Shown: positions 10,691 through 20,032 of the stretch, piece by piece | Layout: every line of letters starts with the position of its first letter | Position numbering within the stretch: position 1 is the stretch's first letter | Assembly (NCBI RefSeq): GCF_024362695.1 | Contig: NW_026063259.1 | Location: forward strand, 62,001-126,000 | Origin: Pectinophora gossypiella | Taxonomy: Eukaryota; Arthropoda; Insecta; Lepidoptera; Gelechiidae | DNA length: 64,000 nt | Direction: 5' to 3' | The notes under the pieces: model-generated | The model's database searches: none | Seen by the model: the letters and a program-made list of their open reading frames with translations, nothing else | Told to the model about the DNA's origin: nothing | Program-made: the position numbers and the translations under genes

Positions 10691-11917
10691 ATGATAAATT
10701 CTCTAGAAAGTATTTTGCAAGAATTAACTAAACTTGACACAAATTTGAAAAAATTGCCATTAGCAAGACGAACGGTAGAATATTTTCAATATAAATTAAA
10801 AGAAGCTAATACTTTCTATGAGGAATTTAACACCTTAGTAAAAACTGCACATCAAGCAGTACATGCAGGAACTTTAAGTGAATCTGATATAGAAACAATC
10901 AGAGAGATTAGTAGTAACATAAGAAAAGTGTATTTGTCTATAACAACTTTTTGTTCAGGTTCGCAAGACAGTAGTGTTATAAAAGAAGGTAGCCAAGAAG
11001 ATATTGAAAACATCATGGAGAAATTTAGTTTAAAAACGGCTGTTTCTCTGTTGCCCCAATTGAATGGTGATGAGGAGGCTACGAAGCAGTTGATAGATTC
11101 CATTGATTTGTACAGTTCCATGATAGACCAAAAAGAGCATAATCTGTTGATTAATTTTGTTTTGAAAACGCGCCTTACACAAAGCGCAAAGTTGAGACTA
11201 TCGCCTGCTTACGTATCCATTGACGCTTTACTTGCAGATATGAGAAATCATTTACTAACAAAACATTCAAGCACAGCGCTACAAAATGAACTACTACGCG
11301 CTACGCAGAGCAGCGCAACGCTCGAGGATTACGGTAAGCTAGTCGAAGATTTGTTTGTTAGATTGACGGTTTCGCAAGCTGATGGTAATGATGAGGCGTA
11401 TAAAATCCTAAAGCCCATTAATGAAAAACTCGCCATCAAACGATTCACAGACGGGTTGCGAAATCGCAATTTAAGTATTATTTTAGCTGCACGTGACTAT
11501 TCTTCACTTAAGGATGTCATCAGAGCAGCAAAGGACGAAGAAATGTCGATGATTCGCCCTGAAACGGACGGTAATGTATATTTCAATAGACGTGGAGGTA
11601 GGTTTGTCAGGAGAAATAATCAAGGTCAGAGATATAGGGGAAATGGTCAGCATAACGGAAACCAGAATCAGACACGTGGTGGCCAGCCGCCTAGAGCGCG
11701 AGGCTATGGATACGGCCGCCCTGCACGCGGTTATAATAACTACAGAGGTAGAGGTAATTACAACAACTCCAACCATGCATATTTTCTTGAGGGAAGCAGT
11801 GGTGACAACAACGTGAACAACCCAGAAAGCGCAGAAGAAACTTCAGACACTGGTAACACTATTAATTTTTTTTCGAGGTTAATAGGGTATTTTCTTGTAA
11901 TTATGATAATTCGATAG
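10691..11917 (+). CDS. gag: Gypsy A Gag
   Basis: A 408-residue structural protein. The N-terminal third is helical and charged, the middle is a capsid-like segment (LINFVLKTRLTQSAKLRLSP, ANGND-like linker, IKRFTDGLRNRNLSIIL). The C-terminus from about residue 300 is rich in RGG/RGY/NN motifs instead of CCHC zinc knuckles, so RNA binding is probably by the RGG region. The final codons overlap the pol frame, and a run of eight T near the end is the likely frameshift site. The corresponding Gypsy B Gag (51390-52644) aligns along its length. No internal stop is present. Confidence 0.85.
   Translation: MINSLESILQELTKLDTNLKKLPLARRTVEYFQYKLKEANTFYEEFNTLVKTAHQAVHAGTLSESDIETIREISSNIRKVYLSITTFCSGSQDSSVIKEGSQEDIENIMEKFSLKTAVSLLPQLNGDEEATKQLIDSIDLYSSMIDQKEHNLLINFVLKTRLTQSAKLRLSPAYVSIDALLADMRNHLLTKHSSTALQNELLRATQSSATLEDYGKLVEDLFVRLTVSQADGNDEAYKILKPINEKLAIKRFTDGLRNRNLSIILAARDYSSLKDVIRAAKDEEMSMIRPETDGNVYFNRRGGRFVRRNNQGQRYRGNGQHNGNQNQTRGGQPPRARGYGYGRPARGYNNYRGRGNYNNSNHAYFLEGSSGDNNVNNPESAEETSDTGNTINFFSRLIGYFLVIMIIR
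11866..11873 (+). promoter_or_regulatory. putative -1 ribosomal frameshift site, gag-pol (Gypsy A)
   Basis: Eight T in the gag frame (AAT TTT TTT TCG) form an in-frame U UUU UUU heptamer. A one-base backward slip continues as TTC GAG GTT AAT into the open pol frame, which has no nearby ATG and leads to the protease DTGA motif. Confidence 0.6.
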
Positions 11918-14900
11918 AGCTCAACATATATGACAAAAAATATGATTGGTTGATTGACACAGGCGCATCTTTATGTGTTATAAAATATGATATTGTCCAA
12001 CAGTGGAATCTATATATTCATAGGGAGATAATTAATATCAACGGTATAGGTGGAAAGTTACAAACGGAAGGTTTTGTTTACATAGACTTTGAAATAAATG
12101 GCCTATCACTGAGTCATAAGTTCCACGTATTAAAAGGCTTATCATGCGAAAACGCCGGGATTTTAGGGCAAGATTTCCTTAGGAAATATAACTGTCAAAT
12201 TAATTATGAGAATAACACGGTCTCTCTGTCTGATGAATACAAAATTAATATCCCATTAAAATTAGGTCGATTCTGTTTAACTAACTATTTATCGATACCA
12301 CCTCGATGCGAAAAAATATTTCACATCGATACGAGTGTGAATGAGACATGTGTCGTAGTACCAAAAGAGTTGTGCGATGGAGTTTTCTTAGCATGCTCTA
12401 TAGCAACACCAATAAATAATAAAATTGCTATACAAATTTTAAATACACGAGAAGATGAAGTAAACTTAACTTATTTTAATCCAGAATGTGAGCGATTATC
12501 AGATTACGACATTTGTAAATTTGATACCAATTACATAGATGTTGATAGAGTAAAGAAAGTCTTATCGGAGTTAGATTTAAAACATTTAAATGACGAGGAG
12601 CGAAACGGGATCCAAAATATTTGCGCTAAATATTCAGATATATTTTATATTTCTGGCGATAAATTGACTACTGCTAACTTGTACGAACAAAACATTCAAA
12701 TAAAACCAGATTCAGACCCTGTATACGTTAAGCAGTATCGATTACCATTCTCACAGAGAGACGAGTTAGAAAAACAAGTGACTAAAATGCTTAATGATGA
12801 CGTCATTGAACCCACTAGAAATGAATGGTCAAGTCCATTGCTTTTAGTTCCAAAAAAAATACACAAGGGTATCAACAAAAGATGGCGTTTAGTAATAGAT
12901 TTTCGGAAACTTAACGAAAGAATAGTTGACGATAAGTTTCCTTTACCTAATATAACGGATATTTTGGATTCTCTTTATGGCGCTATGTATTTTACTCATT
13001 TAGATTTACACCAGGCTTATTATCAGTTACAATTGAACGAAGAAAGTAGGAAATGCACCGCATTTACAACTCCTTCAGGACAGTATCAAATGAAACGACT
13101 ACCTATGGGGTTAAAAACTAGCCCCAACGCTTTTTCGCGAGCGATGACAGTTGCTATGGCCGGATTAAATTACGATAAAGTCTTTGTTTATTTAGATGAT
13201 TTGATTTGCTACGGAAGGAATCTTCAACAACATAACAAAAATCTTATGGATGTATTTTCACGTTTAAGGAAAGTGAACTTAAAATTGAACCCATCTAAAT
13301 GCGAGTTTTTGAAAAAAGAGTTACTTTATTTGGGTCATGTGGTTTCTTCGAAAGGTGTGAAACCTGATCCGAATAAAATAATTGCTTTGGAAAAGTACCC
13401 CGTTCCCGAAAATTCCGATGATGTTAAAAGATTTGTAGCTTTTGCTAATTATTATAGAAAATTTATTCCCCACTTTGCCGAAATAACGATTCCCTTAAAT
13501 AATTTATGCAGAAAAAATACAGTATTTGAATGGAATACAGCATGCGAAAATTCATTCCTTAAAATCAAACATGCACTTGCGTCCCCGCCAGTACTTCAGT
13601 ATCCAAAATTGGACAGTGACAATACATTCATATTAAAGACTGATGCATCGGGCTTTGCAATTGGGTCCGTGCTATGTAACCAAGATCACAGGCCAGTCGC
13701 GTACGCAAGTCGAACGCTAAATAAAGCAGAGAAAAATTATCCGACCATAGAAAAAGAATTGTTGTCAATCGTGTGGTCAATTAAATATTTCAGACCATAT
13801 CTATTCGGAAGAAAGTTTAAAATTGAAACTGATCATAGACCCCTTGTTTATTTATTTAACATGTCGAATCCTTCTAGTCGCTTAACAAAATTCAGATTAC
13901 TATTAGAGGAATACGATTTTGAAATACATTACGTGAAAGGAAGCGAGAATGTGACTGCTGACGCTATGTCCCGTATACGTATTACAAGCGATGATTTAAA
14001 GAACATGAATGAGCATATAGTGTCAGTATTAACTAGGGCACAACGGAAGAAGATGATGGATGGTAGTTATAATCCCCCGCCAGTCAAGGTCACAACCAAC
14101 AATTGGACTGATCACCCAAGAGTTGTAGAAATGCCTAAACTGCCGCAGGATTATACTGAGTTAGTTTTCATGAAAGAAAGCGAATGGAAGAAGAGTGAGA
14201 ATGAAATGACGGAAAGAACGGAACATTTAGGATATATACCTGATAAGTCAATTATATGCACAAAATTAATTACCCCATCACGGTGTACACGAGATGTCTT
14301 CGTGAGGGAATTAACTTTGTTATGTCAAAAAATAAAAATCCCCTGTATGTACGTTCTCAAAAATGAAGAGAACGACAGAGTAATAAAAAAGCTAGCTCAA
14401 ATGATTACAAGTATGGATACATGGACCGGTCCACGACTATGTATTGTAAAAGGGGTAAGGAAAATTACAGATAAAGATATGCAACGTATTATATTGAATG
14501 ACTTCCATATGCTGCCAACAAGCGGACACGCCGGCATCCGACGCATGTTGTGCAATATACGTAAGTACTACTTCTGGCCAGGACTTGAAAAGGACGTCAC
14601 AAATTATGTGAAAAAATGCGACCAATGTCAACGACATAAATATAGTAAGTACGTCAAAGAGCCAATGGTCATCACCAACTGTGGTAACTCAGCATTTGAA
14701 CGTATGTATATAGATTTAGTGGGTCCGTTAGTTAGGGATAATAGTAATAATCAATATATTTTAACTTTGCAATGCGACCTAACCAAATACGTCGAAGCGT
14801 ATCCACTACCATCGAAGGATACAGAGACTGTAGCTTCGGCATTTGTCAATAATTTTATTTTACGCTACGGCATCCCACACGACCTTGTGTCAGACAGAGG

Positions 14901-15515
14901 AAAGGAATTCGTCTCAAAAACCATGCAACAGGTATGTAACATTTTGAACATTAACCATTTAACATCCACAGCCTATCACCACCAAACAATCGGCGCATTA
15001 GAGAACAGTCACAAACATCTGGTTGCGTTTCTAAGAATGCAAACACAAAACCAACCAACTAGTTGGAGCACGTGGATACCTTTTTGGTGCTTCTCTTATA
15101 ACACAACTGTTCATACTGAAACCAAATACACGCCTTATGAGTTGGTATTTGGTAAACAGTGTACCATACCAAGTAACCTATCAAATACTATTGATCCATT
15201 ATACAATGCATTAGATTACCCATTGCAATTGAAGTATAAGTTGCAAGTGTCGCAATATGATGCAAAGAAAAATCTAGAGTTAAGTAAACATTTAAGAAAA
15301 GAGCGTTATGATAATTATATTAATCCTATCCTATTACATATAAGCCAGGAGACTCTTTGTTATTGAAAAATGAAGCTTGTACCAGTAAGTTAGATTCAAT
15401 TTATATTGGACCATTTAAAGTAGTTAAAGATTGTGGAACAAATGTTATAATTTTAGATAAGTCTAATAGGGAAAAAACTGTTCATAAAAACAGAACAAAA
15501 ATGTATTTTAGTTAA
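11874..15515 (+). pseudogene. pol: Gypsy A Pol: protease, RT, RNase H, integrase (one frameshift)
   Basis: The pol frame is -1 to gag and open from the slippery site. Counting from the codon at 11950: protease IDTGASLC at residues 2-9; RT with WRLVIDFRKLNE, LPMGLKTSP and the catalytic FVYLDDLICY near 413; RNase H LKTDASGFAIGS near 562 and ADAMSRI near 671; integrase zinc motif HAGIRR...CDQCQRHK at about 860-897, then DDE residues in IDLVGP (919), VSDRGKEF (979) and IGALENSHK (1016). The frame ends at 15366, but the +1 frame continues to a stop at 15515 with the usual C-terminal IYIGPFKVV segment, so one indel near 15340 is the only visible defect. Confidence 0.88.
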
Positions 15516-15592
15516 GAATATTAGGTTATACTTAGAAAAAAAAAAAAAACTTAATTGTAACCTTTTTTTTTTTTTTAATATTCGGTGGGTCG

Positions 15593-15717
15593 TATAGTGT
15601 GGAGTAGATTATGTACTGATTATGTATGAATACTGTGTACCCATTTTGGAGTAGTAATAAATCAGATGTAGTCCCGAACACTTGTTTCTTTTGCTCTCCC
15701 GATCGTCCATCCTTACA
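15593..15717 (+). repeat. 3' LTR of Gypsy A (125 bp)
   Basis: Direct repeat of 9868-9992. It is preceded by the G-rich CGGTGGGTCG (15583-15592), a plausible polypurine tract, and by A- and T-homopolymers at 15536-15578. It is followed by the CAAT target duplication. Confidence 0.88.
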
Positions 15718-15730
15718 CAATGGAGGATTC

Positions 15731-15757
15731 TTAACGACATAAATTTTATGCCGTTAA
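15731..15757 (-). promoter_or_regulatory. RNA hairpin at the ORF1 stop, Jockey copy 1
   Basis: On the minus strand TTAACGGCATA, AAATT, TATGTCGTTAA forms an 11-bp stem (one G-U pair) with a 5-base loop. The ORF1 stop TAA (15748-15746) sits at the top of the left arm. Five bases after it, ATG (15740-15738) opens the ORF2 frame (ATG TCG TTA AGA ATC). The same position in copy 2 (19996-20032) forms a longer stem of different sequence. Confidence 0.6.
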
Positions 15758-16714
15758 CACCCTCTTCATCCCGTCCAAAAGCACTGTAACAGGATCGAGA
15801 TCCTGCTCCAGTGCCTTCAGGACATCTTGGAGTACCCCCATGGCGACCAGTAGTGCCGCCTTCTTGGCGGCGGCTGGATCGCCAGTTCCGGCCGACTTCC
15901 CCTTCCCCTGGCTTGGGGCGGGGGGTCGGATGGAGGGGGTTGTCTTAGGAGCAGACGATGTCGCCGGCTCCTTAGGCTGCTGTCGCGGCGGGATTTGGGG
16001 CAAGAAGGGACCTTTTCCTTCCCTGCCGCGCCTCCTCTTACGCCGTTTCGTAGGGCCACTCTTCGGGCCGTTGGCCGCCGCCATGAGCGACCCCTGGGCG
16101 TTCGACTCGCCTGTGGGCGCGACCAAGACCTTCTTGGAGGAAGGAGGTGCGGGCTGTGGTTCCGGCCTTCTTGTTGCGCGCCTCGCGCACGAAGGCCGGG
16201 CAGGCCACATGGTAGGCGGGATGTGGCCCACCACAGTTGGCGCAGGTCGCCGGTTGCTCCCTAGGTCTGGGGCAGTCCCTGGCCGCGTGTTCCTCCCCAC
16301 ACCGCACACACGCAATCTTGCGGTGGCACTTGTGCGAGGAGTGGCGGAACTGCTGGCACCGGTGGCACTGCGCCGGTCCCTTTTTGCCCCGCCAGGCCTC
16401 TATCTTCACCCCGGGCATGTTAAGGAGTTCCGTGACTCCATAAATGCCCGGGATGGTCGCAGCGTTACGCTCGAGCTGGGCATGGTAAATACACCCGGGT
16501 CGTCTGAAACGCGCCTGGATGGCGCGCACGAACTCAGGGGTGTACCCCAGTCGGCGTAACTCGGCCTCAATGAGAGCTGGGTCGGTGTCAACCGGCAGCC
16601 TTCGGATGGCAACCTTGAGGTTGCGCTCCGCCGGAAGGGAGTAGGAGAACCACGATATCGTGGTCTCCTTTTCCAGGGCCATCAGGTAGGACTGAATGGT
16701 CCTGTACAACAGCG
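15746..16714 (-). pseudogene. Jockey copy 1 ORF1, C-terminal two thirds
   Basis: Nucleic-acid chaperone-type ORF1. It contains SWFSYSLPAERNLKVAIRRL and RRLGYTPEFVRAIQARFRR (a PRE_C2HC/RRM-like region), followed by three CCHC knuckles: CHRCQQFRHSSHKCH, CVRCGEEHAARDC and CANCGGPHPAYHVAC. A frame change near 16130 leads into a basic, proline-rich tail (GMKRVLTA then TAA at 15746). The 5' third lies at 18245-18650, across LINE E. In copy 2 the equivalent frame has two nonsense codons but no frameshift. Confidence 0.82.
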
Positions 16715-16829
16715 CTGTGTCGCAGGTTCTAAGCTGGTTTACAGTAAATAACCTAGTTCTAAATGCTAAGAAAACGAAGTGTATTAAATTTGTTCTACCA
16801 AACGTAAAGAAAGTAAATAATAACATTTG

Positions 16830-17383
16830 CACGTTGTACTAAACAGGTTAAGGTGACGCTTTTTAAAGCGTACTGCCAGTCCTTCTACACGTGCAGTCTG
16901 TGGACTGAATATACGCGGAGTTCATACAGCGCCTTGAGAGTTCAATACAATAACGCGTTCAGGGTGCTGTTTGGGCTGCCGCGTTTTTGCAGTGCGTCAA
17001 AAATGTTTGCCGATCACAATACAGATTGTTTCTTTGCAATTATTAGGAAGAGGTGTGCATCGCTATTGAGGCGCTTACGTTCCAGCTCAAACGGCATTCT
17101 GAGCGTGTTGACTGATAGGTGGGACTCCCCACTGCTGGGCCACTGGATGCGCTTACATACTGAAGTGGACTTGCAGATACCGGTGACCAGGCGGTGGGAA
17201 CCTGCTTATTAGTAATGTGTTGTGTTAATGTGTACGTTTTCTTGTTGTTTATAATTGTCGAGCCGTGTCGTGTGTAAATGTTATTTTATTTTTATCGTTC
17301 TATTACTAACACTAGATTAAGTTGTTTATTGCTTGTTACTAACCACTATGGAACATGTCCGAAATAAACTCTTTTTTATTAAA
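16830..17383 (+). mobile_element. LINE F copy 2, nested in LINE E
   Basis: 5'-truncated insertion whose protein (16839-17209, ending WEPAY and a stop) matches the fragment at 4513-4893: CTKQVKVTLFKAYCQSFYT, LRVQYNNAFRVLFGLPRF and CSASKMFAD. The 3' UTR 17210-17383 is T-rich and ends in AAAATTAAAATTAA. The LINE E reading resumes at INDEKLDFVEHTVFLG. Exact edges are inferred from where LINE E similarity stops and restarts. Confidence 0.65.
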
Positions 17384-18037
17384 ATTAAAATTAACGACGA
17401 GAAACTAGATTTTGTTGAACACACCGTTTTCTTAGGAATTACTGTAGATTCAAAACTTCAATGGGGCCCACATATTGTATCACTAGCGGGCAAGCTAAGT
17501 TCAGCAGCATATGCCGTCAGAAGAATCCGACAACTCACAGATGTACCCACTGCTAGACTTGTCTACTTCAGCTACTTCCACAGCATAATGTCTTACGGTA
17601 TTTTATTGTGGGGTCGAGCCGCTGATGTAGAAACTATTTTCATTATTCAAAAAAGGGCAGTTCGCGCTATTTATAATCTGCGTTGTCGGGACTCTTTAAG
17701 GGAGCTGTTTAAAGAAATAAATATACTGACGGTCGCAAGTCAATATATCTATGAAAACATTATGTATGTGCGTAAAAATGTATCTCTCCTTCCGAGAAAC
17801 TGTGAAAGGCATACTTACAATACAAGGAATAAAAATAAAATTGTTGTTCAAAATTCTAGATTAAGTAAATTAAATTCATCTTTTTTGGGGTTATGTATAC
17901 GTTTTTACAATAAAATACCAGATAATATTTTAAATTTGTCAGAGAATAAATTTAAAGTTCACGTGAAGCTTACTTTATGTAAAAAAGCCTATTATAAGAT
18001 TAATGATTACCTAAATGATAAAAATGTCTGGTATTGA
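17384..18037 (+). pseudogene. LINE E ORF2, RT thumb and C-terminal domain
   Basis: About 215 residues from INDEKLDFVEHTVFLGITVD, the end of a LINE reverse transcriptase, through RLVYFSYFHSIMSYGILLWG and AADVETIFIIQKRAVRAIYN to a natural stop at 18035-18037. The catalytic YADD region is missing because of 5' truncation. The upstream piece LVLNAKKTKCIKFVLPNVKK (about 16750-16815) belongs to the same gene across LINE F. It is non-functional alone. Confidence 0.75.
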
Positions 18038-18244
18038 ATGTGTTCCTCTAGTTATTAAATAACTTGTAATGTACCCTCATTGATTTAAAAGATGTGTTGC
18101 TGTTGCAGTTTCTTGTCATTTCTTCTCCTCAGCCATAACACCTTGCGAAATGACGTAAATTCAAAAATGTTACATTGACCTTCAACAAGTTTATCCATGA
18201 TAATTACCTACGTTGAATAAATGATTCTGATTCTGATTCCTCCC

Positions 18245-18650
18245 CTGTGCGCGGGATAAAGCGCACCCCCCGCCCGTATGGACGGGCGTTAGGGGGGTGT
18301 CCGAGCTTCTCCCGGAGGGCTCGGAAATGCCGAGCCCAGTCCGGGAGTACCCCTACCACCAATCACAGGGGTAACGCTCTCGCTTCGGCGGAGTGGGCTG
18401 CGACGCGGGCTTGGCCTGGAGCGGGGAATGTACGTCCCGCTGCGGTATTAGCCGTGGAGAAGTCGCGGGAAGTGTCGAGGCCACAGCCGCGTACGAGGGC
18501 TGCGTATCCATCGCCTCCGGCGACTGGCGTGGCGCCGGCGTGGGCGCGACCTGTCTCAACCCTCCTCGGAACGGGGGGGGGGAGATAGGGCTCCGCGCAC
18601 CGGCAGTCGAAGTGCATGCCTGCCCTCTCCCGAAGACGGGGACTGGGACT
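18245..18650 (-). pseudogene. Jockey copy 1 ORF1, 5' part
   Basis: GC-rich, proline/arginine-rich N-terminal part of Jockey ORF1 on the minus strand. It includes FPAPGQARVAAHSAEARALP, which matches VPAPGQARSAEARALPST of copy 2 on the opposite strand at about 18865-18920. It reaches the LINE E edge at 18245. Several frames are open because of the composition, so the exact start is unsure. Confidence 0.55.
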
Positions 18651-19045
18651 GGGCGGCGAGCACCTTGGCCGGCGGCGGGGACGTCGAGCGGGCCGGGGAG
18701 CGGCTCGCGCGAGAGGGACGCACTGCGTCACGCGCGGGTTGGCGCAGTGACGCCAGGGTCTCCCGCAGGTGCGTGCCTCCCCCCCCCTCCACGCCGCGGG
18801 CGGGGGAGACGTACTTCGACGCGCCCCTCGCCCCCGCGGGCGACGACTTCACGGACAATACCGTCCCCGCGCCAGGCCAAGCCCGCTCCGCCGAAGCGCG
18901 AGCGCTACCCTCCACTGGTGGTGGAGGCACTCCCGGACTGGGCCCGACACTTTCGTGTCCTCCGGGAGAAGCTCGGTCACCCCCCAAACGCCCGTCCATA
19001 CGGGCGGGGGGTGCGTTTCCTCCCGCGCACGGGAGAAGAATACCG
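18245..19045. repeat. inverted repeat formed by two head-to-head Jockey 5' regions
   Basis: 18245-18440 is the reverse complement of about 18860-19045, with scattered differences. For example CCGCCCGTATGGACGGGCG at 18271-18289 faces CGCCCGTCCATACGGGCGG near 18990. The arms flank about 420 bp of GC-rich sequence with weaker symmetry. This is the join between Jockey copies 1 and 2. Confidence 0.75.
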
Positions 19046-20012
19046 GGCCATCTAAAGTTATTTGATGGACCTGGAGAAGGAGACCACATTGTCGTGGTTC
19101 TCCTATTCTCTCCCAGCGGAGCGCAGCCTCAAGGTTGCCATCCGAGGGCTGCCGGTCGATACCGACCCGGCCCTCATTGAGGCTGAATTGCGCCGATTGG
19201 GGTACACCCCCGAGTTCGTGCGCGCCATCCAGGCGCGTTTCGGACAACCGGGGTGTATTTACTACGCCCAGCTCGAGCGCAATGCTGCAACCATCCCGAG
19301 CATATATGGAGTGACGGAGCTCCTCTATATGCGCAGGGTGAAGACTGAGGCCTGACGGGGCAAGAAAGGACCGGCGCAATGTCACCGGTGCCAGCTGTTC
19401 CGTCACTCCTCGCACAAGTGCCACCGCAAACTTGCGTGTGTGCGGTGCGGGGAGGAGCACCCGGCAAAGGAGTGCCCTCGACCCAGAGAACAGCCGGCGA
19501 CATGCGCCAACTGCGGGGGGCCACATCCGGCCAACCATGTGGCCTGCCCGGTCTTCTTGCGCGAGGCGCGCAATAAGAAGGCCGGTACCACAGCCCGCAC
19601 CTCCTCAGGGCCGACGACCAAGAAAGTCTTGGTCGCGCCCACGGGTGAGAAGAACGCCCAAGGGTCGCACATGGCGGTGGCCAATGGCCCAAAGAGCGTG
19701 CCTGCGAAGCGGCGCAGAGGAGGGCGCGGAAGACGAGGTAAAGGTCCTTCCTTGCCCCAAATCCCGCCGCGACAGCAGCCTAAGGAGCCGGCGGTATCAA
19801 CGTCTGCTCCTCCCAAAGCCCCCGCCGTCCGGCCCCCCGCCCCAAGCCAGGGGAAGGGGAAGTCGGCCAGCACCGGCGCCCCAGCCACTTCCAAGAGGGC
19901 AGTGCTGTTGGTCGCCATGGGGGTGTTCCAGGACGTCCTGAAGGCTCTGGAGCAGGATCTCGATCCTGTCCCAGTGCTTTTGGACGGGATGAATAGACTC
20001 TTAGCTGCGTAA
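18870..20012 (+). pseudogene. Jockey copy 2 ORF1 (two nonsense codons)
   Basis: ORF1 RNA-binding protein in one continuous frame, from PAPGQARSAEARALPST through LPDWARHFRVLREKLGH, SWFSYSLPAERSLKVAIRGL and three CCHC knuckles (CHRCQLFRHSSHKCH, CVRCGEEHPAKEC, CANCGGPHPANHVAC at 19379-19560). It ends in a basic tail with GMNRLLAA and TAA at 20010-20012. In-frame stops at 19053 (TAA where copy 1 has CAG) and 19353 (TGA where copy 1 has TGG) inactivate it. No frameshift is seen. Confidence 0.82.
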
Positions 20013-20032
20013 CATTCACGCAGCTAAGAGTC
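19996..20032 (+). promoter_or_regulatory. RNA hairpin at the ORF1 stop, Jockey copy 2
   Basis: GACTCTTAGCTGCGT (19996-20010), loop AACATTC, and ACGCAGCTAAGAGTC (20018-20032) form a perfect 15-bp stem. The ORF1 stop TAA spans the top of the left arm and the loop. Five bases later ACG (20018-20020) stands where copy 1 has the ORF2 ATG. Both arms differ from copy 1 at matched positions. Confidence 0.65.

Larger units (their letters stand above)
9868..15717 (+). mobile_element. Gypsy LTR retrotransposon A, near-intact
   Basis: Complete 5.85-kb element flanked by the 4-bp duplication CAAT (9864-9867, 15718-15721). It has 125-bp LTRs differing at one position, a primer site, a small membrane-protein ORF, gag and pol. 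The single LTR difference indicates a recent insertion. It interrupts Jockey copy 1 near the start of ORF2. Only one coding lesion is evident, a frameshift near 15340 in the integrase C-terminus. Gypsy B (47927-56551) is a diverged relative with the same layout. Confidence 0.9.
16720..18244 (+). mobile_element. LINE E copy 1, inserted in Jockey copy 1 ORF1
   Basis: 5'-truncated non-LTR element on the plus strand with CTGTG at both edges (16715-16719, 18245-18249). It encodes the end of an RT and a C-terminal domain, has a 3' UTR from 18038, and ends in ATTCTG repeats (18216-18240). LINE F is inserted at 16830-17383. The second copy of this family is at 61891-63816 (minus), identical in most of the shared stretch. 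Clade not firmly assigned; CR1/Jockey-group is likely. Confidence 0.75.
3536..18650 (-). mobile_element. Jockey-clade LINE, copy 1 (discontinuous)
   Basis: Non-LTR retrotransposon read on the minus strand in pieces: 18245-18650 and 15718-16714 (ORF1), 9063-9867, 8833-8931, 4911-6191 and 3916-4395 (ORF2), then the 3' UTR 3536-3915. Interrupting insertions are LINE E (16720-18244), Gypsy A (9868-15717), an RTE-like tail, an R1-like LINE and LINE F. The clade call rests on an ORF1 with three CCHC knuckles, an apurinic-type endonuclease, a Jockey-like RT (YRPITLLPNISKVFERLLL) and the absence of RNase H. The copy is dead. Copy 2 lies head-to-head at 18650-31265. The outer 5' edge is uncertain by about 100 bases. 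Confidence 0.8.

Noticed and set aside
15366..15717. An env gene after pol in Gypsy A
   Set aside because: Only 77 bases lie between the true pol end (15515) and the 3' LTR; the same holds for Gypsy B.
15840..16559. A 239-residue plus-strand frame
   Set aside because: It is antisense to Jockey ORF1 with its three zinc knuckles; GC-rich sequence keeps the reverse frames open. The same applies to the plus/minus frames at 18245-19700.
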